From NCBI RefSeq assembly GCF_019311235.1, contig NZ_JAHWDF010000011.1, positions 60,190 to 124,189 on the forward strand: DNA of 64,000 nt. Direction: 5' to 3'. Source of the DNA: Mesonia aestuariivivens (lineage in GTDB: Bacteria > Bacteroidota > Bacteroidia > Flavobacteriales > Flavobacteriaceae). Of the stretch, positions 44,573 through 54,422 are shown one piece after another. A program made the translations under genes and the position numbers. Positions within the stretch are counted from its first letter, which is position 1. Every line of letters starts with the position of its first letter. The notes under the pieces are model-generated. The model was not told the DNA's origin. It searched no databases and was given only the letters and a program-made list of their open reading frames with translations.

Positions 44573-44866
44573 TTACATATGTTTTACCTCATCTGGTAAA
44601 TCGTAAAATGTGGGATGACGATAAACTTTATCTGCTGCTGGCTCAAACATTTCTCCATTTTCTTCTGGATTAGATGCTGTGATATTTTTAGATTGTACTA
44701 CCCAAATACTCACGCCTTCGCTTCTTCGCGTATATACGTCACGAGCATTTTCTAGCGCCATTTCTTCATCGGCAGCGTGTAAACTTCCAAAATGACGGTG
44801 TTCTAGTCCGTTTTTACTTCTTACGAAAACCTCCCAAAGTGGCCAGTTTTTTTTGTTGTCTGACAT
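44573..44866 (-). CDS. paaB: PaaB subunit of phenylacetyl-CoA epoxidase
   Basis: A 97-residue protein with WPLWEVFVRSKNGLEHRHFG, LHAADEEMALENARDVYTRR and a C-terminal HPTFYDLPDEVKHM. PaaB bridges the PaaAC units of the complex. Between paaA and paaC. Confidence 0.95.
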   Translation of the reverse strand: MSDNKKNWPLWEVFVRSKNGLEHRHFGSLHAADEEMALENARDVYTRRSEGVSIWVVQSKNITASNPEENGEMFEPAADKVYRHPTFYDLPDEVKHM

Positions 44867-44941
44867 AATATTGTAATTAGTAGTGAGTAATTAGAAATGA
44901 GTCTATAAGATACCTCATTTAGTTTCTATCACTATATCAAT

Positions 44942-45898
44942 TTAACTTGCTTTTTGTACTTTTTTAGCTGCTTTCTTTTCTGAATATGCCATGGCTGCAT
45001 CTCGCACCCAGGCTCCGTTTTCCCAAGCATCAACGCGAGTTTGCAGGCGTTCTTTATTACAAGGTCCGTGACCTTTTACCACTTGCCAAAACTCATCCCA
45101 GTTGATTTCTCCAAAATCGTAGTGACCAGTTTCTTCATTCCACTTCAAATCTTTGTCTGGAATAGTAAGTCCTAAAATATCGGCTTGCGGAATGGTTTGA
45201 TCAATGAATTGCTGACGCAATTCATCATTCGTTTTACGTTTTAGTTTCCATTTCATCGATTGCTCGGTATGCGTTGAAGCATCATCTGTTGGACCTAACA
45301 TCATTAAGGATGGCCACCACCAGCGATTTAATGCATCTTGTGCCATTTGTTTTTGCTCTTCTGAACCTCGACAAAGCGTTAGCATAATTTCGTAACCTTG
45401 ACGTTGGTGAAAACTTTCTTCTTTACAAACTCTCACCATCGCGCGAGCGTAAGGCCCAAATGAAGTACTACAAAGTGGTACTTGGTTAATAATAGCTGCT
45501 CCATCGACCAACCAACCAATAGCTCCCATATCTGCCCAAGTTACTGTTGGGTAATTAAAAATACTTGAATATTTAGCTTTTCCTGTATGCAATTGCTCGT
45601 ACAATTCTTCACGAGAAATTCCTAAAGTTTCACAAGCACTATATAAATACAAACCGTGACCAGCTTCATCTTGAACTTTTGCCAACAGCGCTACTTTTCT
45701 TCGTAACGAAGGCGCTCTTGTAATCCAATTCCCTTCAGGCAACATGCCTATAATTTCAGAATGCGCATGTTGTGACATTTGCCTAATGTGAGTTTTACGA
45801 TACTTTTCTGGCATCCAGTCTTTAGGCTCTATCTTCTCATCTCTAGCAATTTTTTGCTCGAAAATCTCTTCTAAATTTTTCACTTCTTGCTCACTCAT
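44942..45898 (-). CDS. paaA: PaaA: catalytic di-iron subunit of phenylacetyl-CoA epoxidase
   Basis: A 318-residue ferritin-like oxygenase that puts an oxygen atom across the 1,2 positions of the phenylacetyl-CoA ring. Two ExxH iron motifs are visible: [15 protein letters not shown] and [29 protein letters not shown] near the N-terminus is conserved. The stop is 75 bases before paaB; paaE lies 200 bases upstream with no gene between. Confidence 0.96.
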   Translation of the reverse strand: MSEQEVKNLEEIFEQKIARDEKIEPKDWMPEKYRKTHIRQMSQHAHSEIIGMLPEGNWITRAPSLRRKVALLAKVQDEAGHGLYLYSACETLGISREELYEQLHTGKAKYSSIFNYPTVTWADMGAIGWLVDGAAIINQVPLCSTSFGPYARAMVRVCKEESFHQRQGYEIMLTLCRGSEEQKQMAQDALNRWWWPSLMMLGPTDDASTHTEQSMKWKLKRKTNDELRQQFIDQTIPQADILGLTIPDKDLKWNEETGHYDFGEINWDEFWQVVKGHGPCNKERLQTRVDAWENGAWVRDAAMAYSEKKAAKKVQKAS

Positions 45899-46098
45899 AA
45901 TTTTTGTTTTTAACTTTCAGCTATTAGCTACAAGTATTAAAGCACTCCAAATCAAGTCTCAATTTTTCAATTAAATTATCACCTCTTTAGAATAAAACCT
46001 GAAAATTCAGATTTTCACAGCTGTCTTAATTTTCTTAAAAGATAATGATTACAACTCTAAAAATGAAACTTAGTTTAAGTATTTCATAGCTTTAGTCA

Positions 46099-47172
46099 TT
46101 ACACATCAAAATCGACTACCAGTTTTTCTGAAGTAGGGACCGACTGACAACTCAATACAAATTTATTAGCCACCTCATCATCTTCTAGCGCATAATTAAT
46201 TTTCATCTCTACGCTACCTTCAATCACTTTGCATTTACACGTACTACAAACTCCGCCTTTACAAGCAAAAGGCAAATCTGCGCCAGCTCCCAAAGCGGCA
46301 TCGAGTACATTATCGTAGTCGTCTGTCATGCCGAAATGAAATTCTTTACCACCGTCTAAAATTGTAACCTGAGTTCCATCAAATTTATGCTCGATAGCTT
46401 GAGCTGCTTTTTTCTTATCATCTTCAGAAATTCCGGTGACAAATAATTCATAATGAATTTTATTTTCTGAAAGACCTGCTTTCCTCAATTCGTCTCTAAG
46501 TAAGAAGATCATTTTTTCTGGACCACAGATAAAACATTCATCTACCAATTCTACATCGATTAAACTTTTGGTAAGTTGCTGTATTTTTTCTTCATCAAAC
46601 CTTCCGTTAAACATTGGAATATCACGCTGTTCTCGTGTTAGAAAATAGAAGATCTCTAATCTACCAAAATATTTATTCCGCAGTTGTTCTAGCTCTTCTT
46701 TAAAGATGATCGACTTTACATTTTTATTCAGATAGAAAAGCTGAAATTTACTTTCTGGCTCCATCTTTAAATGCGTCTTAATCATCGATATAATAGGAGT
46801 AATCCCACTACCCGCTGCGAAAACGATATAGTTCTTAGATTCATTAGAAGCTACTTCTACGCCAAACTTACCACTTGGCACCATTACCTCTAAATGATCT
46901 CCCGCTTTAAGCTCATCATTAACAAAAGTTGAAAATTTACCTGTAGGTATTTTTTTAACCGCGACTTGCCATTGTTGATCTACTGGACTTGAACATAAAG
47001 AATACGACCGCCTCACATCTTCTCCTTTAAAATCTTTTTTTAAGGTTAGGTGTTGCCCTTGACTATAATTAAAATCTTCCTGTAAATCTTCAGGAATATC
47101 AAATTCAATCACCGTGCAATCCTTGGTTTCTTTATAAACGTTTTTTACGGTAATGTTGTGAAATTTTGCCAT
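46099..47172 (-). CDS. paaE: PaaE: reductase of phenylacetyl-CoA epoxidase
   Basis: A 357-residue NAD(P)H electron-transfer protein: an FAD-binding ferredoxin-reductase domain (VRRSYSLCSSP, residues ~60-70; IVFAAGSGITPIISMI for nucleotide) and a C-terminal plant-type 2Fe-2S domain with CKGGVCSTCKCK and a later LSCQ. It delivers electrons to PaaA. ATG 47172 gives MAKFHNITVKNV; the longer frame to 47196 would start inside the operator palindrome. First structural gene after the regulator. Confidence 0.94.
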   Translation of the reverse strand: MAKFHNITVKNVYKETKDCTVIEFDIPEDLQEDFNYSQGQHLTLKKDFKGEDVRRSYSLCSSPVDQQWQVAVKKIPTGKFSTFVNDELKAGDHLEVMVPSGKFGVEVASNESKNYIVFAAGSGITPIISMIKTHLKMEPESKFQLFYLNKNVKSIIFKEELEQLRNKYFGRLEIFYFLTREQRDIPMFNGRFDEEKIQQLTKSLIDVELVDECFICGPEKMIFLLRDELRKAGLSENKIHYELFVTGISEDDKKKAAQAIEHKFDGTQVTILDGGKEFHFGMTDDYDNVLDAALGAGADLPFACKGGVCSTCKCKVIEGSVEMKINYALEDDEVANKFVLSCQSVPTSEKLVVDFDV

Positions 47173-47193
47173 TTCATCATATTGGTTACCTAA

Positions 47194-47225
47194 CAAAACT
47201 AACGATTGTTAGTTTAACTTCCAAA
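47194..47225 (-). promoter_or_regulatory. paa operon promoter with TetR operator
   Basis: Minus-strand TTTG (47225-47222), 20 bases, TAGTTTTG (47201-47194), the Bacteroidota promoter form. The palindrome AAACTAACGATTGTTAGTTT (47196-47215; 8-base perfect arms, 4-base centre) covers the -7 box and the spacer, an ideal place for repression by the TetR protein encoded just upstream. Confidence 0.65.
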
Positions 47226-47246
47226 TCTCTGATGTTAAAGCTACTA

Positions 47247-47819
47247 CTATAAGATAATACCAAGTAGTAAATTTTGTTTCATTTCATTAGTTAAAAGCTT
47301 AATAGACACTGTTCTGTTTTTAGCATACCACAAATAAAGTGTTCTTAATGTAGAGAGTAACGAAAACAAAACTAACTCTATGTTTGCCGTTTTTAATTCT
47401 TTTTCTTTTATACCTTGCTCAATAATACTTCTCATTTTAGCCTCATAAGTATTACGCATTTGTAGATAATTTTCTAATGCTAATTGCTCTAAATGCATCC
47501 AATCGTTATTCAAGCAGGCCAAAGCATCTGTTTTTTCTACTGTAATCTTAATATGATTCTCGATAACCGACTCTAATTTTTCTATAGAACTTGCCTCTTG
47601 CGGAAGTACCGAATCGATATGCTGGGTGAAATTTTCTGCCACCTCTAAAATGATAATCGATAAAATCTCTTGCTTTGAGTTAATATGATTATACAAACTT
47701 GCAGCTTTCATATCTAAAGCTTGAGCTAAATCTCTCATAGAAACGGCACTATAACCTTTTTTTCTAAAAAGTTTTGCAGCTGTAAAAATGATTTCTTTTT
47801 TTCGAGTCGTAAATTTCAT
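47247..47819 (-). CDS. TetR-family regulator of the paa operon (PaaR-like)
   Basis: A 190-residue TetR protein. The N-terminal helix-turn-helix is KKEIIFTAAKLFRKKGY, then RDLAQALDMKAASLYNHINS; the C-terminal helical domain would bind an acyl-CoA ligand, phenylacetyl-CoA in known PaaR proteins. It lies immediately upstream of paaE on the same strand, with a TetR-type palindrome in the 74-base gap. Regulation of paa is inferred from that arrangement. Confidence 0.85.
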   Translation of the reverse strand: MKFTTRKKEIIFTAAKLFRKKGYSAVSMRDLAQALDMKAASLYNHINSKQEILSIIILEVAENFTQHIDSVLPQEASSIEKLESVIENHIKITVEKTDALACLNNDWMHLEQLALENYLQMRNTYEAKMRSIIEQGIKEKELKTANIELVLFSLLSTLRTLYLWYAKNRTVSIKLLTNEMKQNLLLGIIL

Positions 47820-47841
47820 AAAATAAAAAAGCCAATGTTGT

Positions 47842-47864
47842 TAACCTATAATTATAGTAGGTTA
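47842..47864 (-). terminator. Hairpin between the DUF4230 gene and the TetR gene
   Basis: TAACCTA and TAGGTTA arms around a nine-base loop, overlapping the DUF4230 stop, with GGCTTTTTT some 11 bases further on the minus strand. Either a weak terminator or an operator for the TetR gene. Confidence 0.4.
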
Positions 47865-48476
47865 TAAGTTTAAGTTTTTTAAATCTTCCGCGGTTAAAAA
47901 GTTTTCTTGATTGTACTGAAGCGTCCATCCCATAGAACTGGTGAGTACAAAAAGTTTCTGTAATTCAGCAATCAATCGGTTTTCAGCATTTTTCATCAAG
48001 ACCGAATTTTTAATTTGATCTCTTAAATCTGAATTAATTTTCCCTTTAATCTTATTATAATCTTTCGCATCAAATTGATTAAGGTAATCTTGAGTAACAT
48101 CGTAGTATTTAATATCTGGATTAATATGAAGCTCTGGATCTGGAATATGAGTAATTCTTAAAGTTTTTTGTTCTGCATCTACCTCATACTTCATCTTACG
48201 CAAATCGTAACTCACATTCGCTTTAGCATTCACCACGATTAGGGCTTTTTTACGTGCCAATAAAAATTTAAATACAAAACTTTCAGTATTTTCATAAGTA
48301 TAGACTTTGGCATAACTTCCTTCAGAAACCACAAGTTTACTTACATTTTTAATTTCTTTCTCAATTAAATTAGAAGCCTGTAATAGATTTTCATTTTCTT
48401 GAAACTGATTTTTAAAATATTCATACCCAAAAAAGCATACGAGTGAAACCAAAATACCTAGTAAAAACTTTCTCAT
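47862..48476 (-). CDS. DUF4230 membrane-anchored protein
   Basis: A 204-residue protein with one N-terminal hydrophobic helix (FLLGILVSLVCFFGYEYF, residues 4-21) and a DUF4230 domain beyond the membrane (LVVSEGSYAKVYTYEN; KALIVVNAKANVSYDLRKM). Function unknown; the family is widespread in Bacteroidota and Firmicutes. Between GSCFA and the TetR gene on the same strand. Confidence 0.85.
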   Translation of the reverse strand: MRKFLLGILVSLVCFFGYEYFKNQFQENENLLQASNLIEKEIKNVSKLVVSEGSYAKVYTYENTESFVFKFLLARKKALIVVNAKANVSYDLRKMKYEVDAEQKTLRITHIPDPELHINPDIKYYDVTQDYLNQFDAKDYNKIKGKINSDLRDQIKNSVLMKNAENRLIAELQKLFVLTSSMGWTLQYNQENFLTAEDLKNLNL

Positions 48477-48548
48477 ATATTGGAATTTGTTTCTAAATTA
48501 CAAGAAACAATTTTAACCTCGCCGTTTTTTGAATTTACATTAACAATT

Positions 48549-49496
48549 TCAAAACTCCATAAATGGAAATGATTGCTGAATCTCTTTGGTTTGCTGCTGA
48601 AGTTTTTGCTGAAATTTTTGATGCGACTCGGATTTTGGATTGAAAGGTCGGTGCGATAAGCCTTGTCGTATCTGCTGTACTTTTTTCATCGTTGGTAAGC
48701 ATTCTTCTGCCATCCAACTTGCTTGAAAACGTTCCCAAATATAATCGATAGCTGTGTTGTTAGGATGCAATAAATCTGAAGTGTAAAAACGGTAATCGCG
48801 CAACTCATCCATCATGATTTCATAAGAAGGAAAATAAGCAAGTCTTTTTTTGTTTTCTAAAACTTGATGAAGTGCTGCAATTAAATGCGATTTACTTCGC
48901 TGATTTTCTATAAAACCATCTTTTAAATGTCTTACCGGAGAAATTGTAAAAACAAATTGAGAGTCGGCATTTATCTCTTGAATATAAGCCACACTTTTTT
49001 GAAGACTTTTTTCCAGTTCAGTAACGGATGAAAGCTCTTTATTAAAATTTTTCTGTGGAATTTTATGACAATTCGCTACATATTTGTTCTGCTCAATATG
49101 TTTATAAATCCAAGAAGTTCCCAACGTAATAATTACGTGTGAAGTCGTTTTTAAAAAGTGAAAAGTTTCTTCTAGCGCTGTATTTAAGTCGTTTAGTAGT
49201 TCATTTTCAGACAAAGCATTCAGCCGAGAATGAGCCTCAAAACAACTATAAATTTCCTGATGCTGAAAAATAGCTTTTGCCGTAAATTTTTCTTGATTAG
49301 CAACACGCTTTAAAAAGTTCTCAATTGCAAACGGATGAAACAAAATACCCAACGGATTCTGTAGCTGCTGAAATTGATAATAAGCAAATTTCTCTCCTAT
49401 ATTTTCAGCAAAACAAGATCCCAACAGCAATACCCTAGACGTATAATCTATTTGGGGTTGCTGCTGAGGTACATTAAGTTGAGTTTGAAGTTGCAT
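48549..49496 (-). CDS. GSCFA-domain protein
   Basis: A 315-residue protein named for its conserved LLLGSCFAENIGEKF at residues 28-42. Further family segments are NPLGILFHPFAI, VIITLGTSWIY, and TISPVRHLKDG, followed by LLHPNNTAIDYIWERF. The block pattern (GSC, then GTS, then HP) resembles SGNH hydrolases, so esterase or lipase activity is likely but not proven. Part of the minus-strand group with DUF4230. Confidence 0.88.
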   Translation of the reverse strand: MQLQTQLNVPQQQPQIDYTSRVLLLGSCFAENIGEKFAYYQFQQLQNPLGILFHPFAIENFLKRVANQEKFTAKAIFQHQEIYSCFEAHSRLNALSENELLNDLNTALEETFHFLKTTSHVIITLGTSWIYKHIEQNKYVANCHKIPQKNFNKELSSVTELEKSLQKSVAYIQEINADSQFVFTISPVRHLKDGFIENQRSKSHLIAALHQVLENKKRLAYFPSYEIMMDELRDYRFYTSDLLHPNNTAIDYIWERFQASWMAEECLPTMKKVQQIRQGLSHRPFNPKSESHQKFQQKLQQQTKEIQQSFPFMEF

Positions 49497-49777
49497 AATT
49501 TTCTAAATTGAAAATGAAGTTGATATTAAGGTTGAAATTGATTACCAATATGAGGTGCTGAAACAATTTCAGCATGACGCCGACTTAAATATTTAAAAGC
49601 GTCATCCCAGACTTGATACGGGATCAGATATTCTATTAAACCATCCTGCCAAGAACAAGTCTTAATATCCCTCCTTTAAAAGGAGGGGAGCTTTTAACCT
49701 TTTTAAACAAAACTTCGACAAGCTCGGTTTGACAAGTTGAAAAAATTAAAACCTCATCAACTCACCAACTCACCTCA
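49497..49777. repeat. Repeat-rich spacer between alaS and GSCFA
   Basis: 281 bases without a gene but with several repeats: a reversed repeat-A-like copy (49555-49577), a forward GTCATCCCAGACTTGATACG copy (49601-49625), a perfect palindrome CCCTCCTTTAAAAGGAGGG (49669-49687), an AACTTCGACAAGCTCGGTTT word (49711-49730), and a CTCATCAACTCACCAACTC tract that runs over the alaS stop codon. It looks like a landing zone for short extragenic elements. Confidence 0.65.
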
Positions 49778-52390
49778 CTAACTAATATACTTTTTCCCTT
49801 CTTCTAACGCTTTTGCAATTCCATCAGGATTTTTCCCTCCGGCTGTAGCAAAAAATGCTTGTCCGCCGCCGCCGCCTTGAATATGTTTCCCAAGTTCTCG
49901 AACAATTTGACCTGCATTTAAACCTTTCGCTTCAGCTAAATCTTTAGAAATATAACAAGAAATAATCGCCTTACCGTTATGAGCAGATCCTAATAATAAA
50001 AATAAATTATCAACCTCACCCCCTAACTGAAAAGACAAATCTTTTAAAGCGCCACCATCTAGATCTACTTGTTTGGCTAAAAACTGAACCCCGTTAATTT
50101 CGGCTAATTCACTTTTTAAATCTCCTTTTACGTTTTTTGCTTTCTCTTTAAGCAACACTTCAATTTCTTTTTTTAATGCTGAATTTTCTTCCTGCAAATC
50201 GTTCACCGCTTTAATGGGATCTTTTACATTTTTAAATAGCGTTTTAATTTGGTTAAAGTTTTCACTTTGTTGCGTCAAGAAATCTTTTGCAGCATCGCCA
50301 GTTATCGCTTCTATTCTTCGTACTCCCGATGCAACAGCTCCTTCAGAAACAATTTTAAAATGCCAAATTTCAGAGGTATTGGGCACGTGCGTTCCTCCGC
50401 ATAACTCCATCGACTCTCCAAAGCGAATCGTTCTTACAGCATCGCCATACTTTTCACCAAATAATGCTATGGCTCCTTGTTCGATAGCTTCAGCATAAGC
50501 TATTTTTCTATTTTCTTCTAGCGGAAGATTTTCGCGAATTCTCGCATTCACAAAAGCTTCAACTTGTTTTAATTCTTCTGGAGAAACTTTACTAAAATGT
50601 GAAAAGTCAAAACGCAAGTAACTGCTATGCACCATCGATCCTTTTTGCTCGACGTGCGTTCCTAAAATACTACGCAGTGCTTGATGTAACAAATGGGTTG
50701 CCGAGTGATTAGAAGCAGATCTTGAGCGCTGTTTGGCGTCTACCACCGCTTTAAAACTTCCTTCTAAATCTTCGGGAAGATTTTTTACAATATGTATAAT
50801 TTGGTTATTCTCTTTTTTGGTATCTACAATGTAAGTTACATTTCCGTTAGTACTTTCTAAGTAACCTTTATCGCCTACTTGCCCACCACCTTCAGGATAA
50901 AATGGAGTTAGGTTAAATACCAATTGATATAAAGTACCGTCTTTTTTACTTTCTACTTTTCTAAATTTGGTGATTTTCACTTGCGCCTCAAGACTATCGT
51001 AACCAATAAACTCTTCTTCATCGTCTTCGCGTAAAATTTGCCAATCTTCCGCTTTGGTTTGCGCGGCAGAGCGTGAACGTTCTTTTTGTTGCTGAAGTTC
51101 TTTTTCAAACTCCGTTTCATTCAATTTAAAACCGCGTTCTTGTAAGATAAGTGCCGTTAAATCTATAGGAAAACCAAAGGTATCGTAAAGCTCAAAGGCT
51201 TTTTTACCAGAGATCTCTTTGCCATCGGCTTTTTCAATAATCTGATCTAATAAAACTAAACCTTGATCTAAGGTGTTTAAGAATGAATTTTCTTCTTCTC
51301 TAATCACATTTTCACAAAGATTTTTCTGCTTTTTTAGTTCTGGAAAAGCAGTGCCCATTTGCTGACTTAAAGTAGCCACCAATTTATAGATAAAAGGTTC
51401 TTTTTGATTTAAGAATGTAAAGCCGTAACGAATCGCACGGCGTAAAATTCTACGAATCACATAACCTGCTCCGTTATTGCTTGGCAACTGCCCATCTGCA
51501 ATGGCAAAGGTTACAGCACGAACGTGATCTGCAATAACACGAATAGCAATATCTAGCTCTTCAGACTGCCCGTAGATAGTATTGGTTATGGTTTGTATTT
51601 CACGAATTAGCGGTGTAAACACATCGGTATCGTAATTAGACTTCACATCTTGCATCACCATACACAAGCGCTCAAAGCCCATTCCTGTATCAATATGTTT
51701 GTTAGGTAACTCTACTAAAGAAGCATCTGCTCTTCTGTTATATTGAATAAAAACCAAGTTCCAAATCTCTACCACTTGCGGGTGATCTTGATTCACCAAC
51801 TCTTTACCTGAGATTTTGGCTTTTTCTTCTTCAGAACGAATATCGATATGAATTTCAGAGGCAGGCCCGCAAGGTCCCTGATCTCCCATTTCCCAAAAAT
51901 TATCTTTTTTGTTTCCTAATAAAATACGCTCTTCAGGGACGATCGCTTTCCAAAAATTATAAGCTTCTTCATCTTTACCAATACCATCTTTTTCATCACC
52001 TTCAAATACAGTAACGTAAAGAATTTCAGGATTAATTTCAAAAACCTCGGTAAGTAATTCCCAAGCCCAAGCAATTGCTTCTTTTTTAAAATAATCGCCA
52101 AAACTCCAGTTGCCTAGCATTTCGAACATGGTATGGTGATAGGTATCTTTCCCTACCTCTTCTAAATCGTTATGCTTACCGCTAACGCGCAAACATTTTT
52201 GAGTATCTGTAGCTCTAGAATTTTTGGGAGTAGCATTTCCTAAGAAATATTCTTTAAACTGGTTCATCCCTGCATTGGTAAACATCAGGGTAGGATCATC
52301 TTTAATCACCATAGGTGCTGATGGTACAATCTGATGTTTTTTAGATTCAAAAAACTCTAAAAATTTGCTACGTATTTCGTTAGATTTCAT
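49778..52390 (-). CDS. alaS: Alanyl-tRNA synthetase
   Basis: An 870-residue class II synthetase charging tRNA-Ala. Catalytic core: [16 protein letters not shown] and [18 protein letters not shown] near the N-terminus, GMGFERL for motif 3. Editing domain: [16 protein letters not shown] (HxxxH) and CGGTH (zinc and deacylation). C-Ala domain ends with [14 protein letters not shown]. Full length. The last codons overlap the start of the repeat tract in the downstream spacer, without damaging the domain. Confidence 0.97.
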   Translation of the reverse strand: MKSNEIRSKFLEFFESKKHQIVPSAPMVIKDDPTLMFTNAGMNQFKEYFLGNATPKNSRATDTQKCLRVSGKHNDLEEVGKDTYHHTMFEMLGNWSFGDYFKKEAIAWAWELLTEVFEINPEILYVTVFEGDEKDGIGKDEEAYNFWKAIVPEERILLGNKKDNFWEMGDQGPCGPASEIHIDIRSEEEKAKISGKELVNQDHPQVVEIWNLVFIQYNRRADASLVELPNKHIDTGMGFERLCMVMQDVKSNYDTDVFTPLIREIQTITNTIYGQSEELDIAIRVIADHVRAVTFAIADGQLPSNNGAGYVIRRILRRAIRYGFTFLNQKEPFIYKLVATLSQQMGTAFPELKKQKNLCENVIREEENSFLNTLDQGLVLLDQIIEKADGKEISGKKAFELYDTFGFPIDLTALILQERGFKLNETEFEKELQQQKERSRSAAQTKAEDWQILREDDEEEFIGYDSLEAQVKITKFRKVESKKDGTLYQLVFNLTPFYPEGGGQVGDKGYLESTNGNVTYIVDTKKENNQIIHIVKNLPEDLEGSFKAVVDAKQRSRSASNHSATHLLHQALRSILGTHVEQKGSMVHSSYLRFDFSHFSKVSPEELKQVEAFVNARIRENLPLEENRKIAYAEAIEQGAIALFGEKYGDAVRTIRFGESMELCGGTHVPNTSEIWHFKIVSEGAVASGVRRIEAITGDAAKDFLTQQSENFNQIKTLFKNVKDPIKAVNDLQEENSALKKEIEVLLKEKAKNVKGDLKSELAEINGVQFLAKQVDLDGGALKDLSFQLGGEVDNLFLLLGSAHNGKAIISCYISKDLAEAKGLNAGQIVRELGKHIQGGGGGQAFFATAGGKNPDGIAKALEEGKKYIS

Positions 52391-52460
52391 ACACGACTTT
52401 TTGCAACTTTAATGTTAAATTATGTTACTAGTGAAACAATTTTTATCTTTGTTCGTCTTC

Positions 52461-52478
52461 TTAAGCAGAACTGCTTAA
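52461..52478. promoter_or_regulatory. Palindrome in the alaS / M23 divergent region
   Basis: TTAAGCAGAACTGCTTAA, 8-base arms with two central bases, located just downstream of a TATCTTTG box (52444-52451). Could be an operator or a leader hairpin for the M23 transcript. Confidence 0.4.
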
Positions 52479-52511
52479 TTTTTGATGACAAAAATAGCAT
52501 AAATTCAGACA

Positions 52512-53486
52512 ATGTCGAAGGTTAAATATTATTACGATAGTGAAACCCTTTCTTACCGAAAAATAGAGCATAAAAAAGGTAGAAAATGGGGGTATGGATT
52601 GTTAGCGGTAACGGCTTCTTTCTTAGCAGGATTTTTATTATTACTGGTTTACTTAAACTTGCCACAAATTGAAACTCCAAAAGAAAAAGCACTAAAGCGA
52701 GAGTTGCAGCATATGCAATTACAATATGGAGTCTTAAATAAAAAAATGACTCACGCTCAACAAGTATTAGAAGAGGTGCAACATCGAGACGACAATATTT
52801 ATCGCGTTTATTTTGAAGCCAATCCCATACCAGAAGAGCAAAGAAAAGCAGGTTTTGGTGGGGTTAACCGCTATAAAAACTTAGAGGGCTATGATAATTC
52901 TGAATTACTGATAGAAACCAACAAGCGTTTAGATATTTTACAAAAACAAATTGTCGTTCAGTCTAAATCATTAGATGAAATTGCGGCTTTAGCGAAAGAA
53001 AAAGAAAAGTTACTTACTGCTATACCCGCCATTCAACCCGTGAAAAATGAAAATCTAAGACGCATGGCTTCTGGCTACGGGATGCGAATGCACCCTATCT
53101 TAAAATACCGTAAAATGCATAATGGCATGGACTTTAGCGCGCCCACAGGTTCTTTGGTTTATGCTACTGGAGATGCAGTCGTAAAAAGGGCGCAACGTAC
53201 TACTGGTTTTGGTAACTTAGTAATTTTAGATCATGGCTTTGGTTATGAAACTTATTATGCGCACCTTAGCAAATTCAAAGTAAAAAAAGGGCAAAAAGTT
53301 AAACGCGGAGAAATTATTGCCGAGGTAGGAAGTACCGGTTTATCTACCTCTCCTCACTTGCATTATGAAGTGCATAAAAACGGAAAAGTGGTGAACCCTA
53401 TTAACTTTTATCACGGCGACCTAACAGCTGAAGAATATGACATTATGTTAAACCAGTCTAGTTTAGAAAATCAATCTTTAGATTAA
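52512..53486 (+). CDS. M23 family metallopeptidase (LytM type)
   Basis: A 324-residue cell-wall endopeptidase: one membrane helix (residues 27-47), a coiled-coil periplasmic stalk (~55-170), and a C-terminal LytM domain with metal ligands in MHNGMDFSAP and SPHLHYEV. It cuts peptide cross-links in peptidoglycan during growth or division. Its stop shares a base with the start of the MerR gene (TAATG). Confidence 0.92.
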   Translation: MSKVKYYYDSETLSYRKIEHKKGRKWGYGLLAVTASFLAGFLLLLVYLNLPQIETPKEKALKRELQHMQLQYGVLNKKMTHAQQVLEEVQHRDDNIYRVYFEANPIPEEQRKAGFGGVNRYKNLEGYDNSELLIETNKRLDILQKQIVVQSKSLDEIAALAKEKEKLLTAIPAIQPVKNENLRRMASGYGMRMHPILKYRKMHNGMDFSAPTGSLVYATGDAVVKRAQRTTGFGNLVILDHGFGYETYYAHLSKFKVKKGQKVKRGEIIAEVGSTGLSTSPHLHYEVHKNGKVVNPINFYHGDLTAEEYDIMLNQSSLENQSLD

Positions 53487-53815
53487 TGCACGTTAACCTT
53501 CCAGAAAAACTTTATTATGGTATTGGCGAAGTTGCCAAAGCCTTTAAGGTAAATACTTCGCTCATCCGGTTTTGGGAGAAAGAATTTGATGTAATTCAGC
53601 CTAAAAAAAATGCTAAGGGAAATCGAAAATTCACCAAAGAAGATATTAAAAATCTCGAATTAATTTACCACTTAGTTAAAGAACGAGGTTTTACCCTAGA
53701 AGGTGCAAAAACACATTTAAAAGAAGAAAAGACCGAAACGCTCAACAACTTCGAGATTATTCGTAAATTAGAACATATAAAATCTGAATTAAACAATATT
53801 AAAAATCAACTTTAA
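53486..53815 (+). CDS. MerR-family transcriptional regulator
   Basis: A 109-residue protein with a MerR winged-helix domain: LYYGIGEVAKAFKVNTSLIRFWEKEF then KGNRKFTKEDIKNLELI. No C-terminal ligand domain or conserved cysteine cluster, so the signal is unknown. Coupled to the M23 gene by a one-base overlap and followed 10 bases later by lemA; this M23-MerR-LemA order is common in Flavobacteriia. Confidence 0.9.
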   Translation: MHVNLPEKLYYGIGEVAKAFKVNTSLIRFWEKEFDVIQPKKNAKGNRKFTKEDIKNLELIYHLVKERGFTLEGAKTHLKEEKTETLNNFEIIRKLEHIKSELNNIKNQL

Positions 53816-53825
53816 ATAACAAAGA

Positions 53826-54416
53826 ATGAAAAAGTGGTTAATCCCCGTAATTATAATTGTAGTCATTGGTATTATTGGTTACAGCCTTACTGCAGGCGTA
53901 AATAATACAGCCGTAGAATTAGAAGAAAATGTAAAAGCTTCTTGGGCTAATGTAGAAAGTGCCTACCAACGTAGAACAGATTTAATTCCGAATCTCGTTA
54001 ATACTGTAAAAGGTGCTGCAGATTTTGAAAAAAGCACCCTAACAGATGTAATTGAAGCTAGAGCTAAAGCGACCTCTGTTAACATTAGTGCCGATAATTT
54101 AAATAATGAATCGCTACAACAATTTCAAAAAGCACAAAGCGGACTATCGTCTGCGCTTTCTAAATTAATGGTTAGTGTAGAGCGCTACCCACAATTAACG
54201 GCCACACAAAACTTCAGTAATTTACAATCGCAATTAGAAGGAACTGAAAATAGAATTAACGTAGAGCGTAACCGTTTTAATGGTTCTGTTCGTGAATACA
54301 ACACCTATATTAGAAAGTTTCCTAACAATATTTTTGCAGGAATGTTTGGGTTTGAACGAATGACGCCTTTTGAAGCAGAGGCTGGCGCAGAGAAAGCTCC
54401 TGACGTAGAATTTTAA
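53826..54416 (+). CDS. lemA: LemA family protein
   Basis: A 196-residue protein with an N-terminal membrane anchor (WLIPVIIIVVIGIIGYSL, residues 3-20) and a helical LemA domain marked by RRTDLIPNLVNTVKGAADFEKS and the C-terminal VREYNTYIRKFPNNIFAGMFGF. Function of the family is unclear; it is nearly always linked to TPM-domain genes, as here. A terminator follows. Confidence 0.92.
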   Translation: MKKWLIPVIIIVVIGIIGYSLTAGVNNTAVELEENVKASWANVESAYQRRTDLIPNLVNTVKGAADFEKSTLTDVIEARAKATSVNISADNLNNESLQQFQKAQSGLSSALSKLMVSVERYPQLTATQNFSNLQSQLEGTENRINVERNRFNGSVREYNTYIRKFPNNIFAGMFGFERMTPFEAEAGAEKAPDVEF

Positions 54417-54422
54417 AAAACT

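Noticed and set aside
44875..44901. TTAGTAGTGAGTAATTAG tract between paaA and paaB as a definite element end
   Set aside because: Too short and AT-rich to separate from chance; mentioned only as a possible scar.
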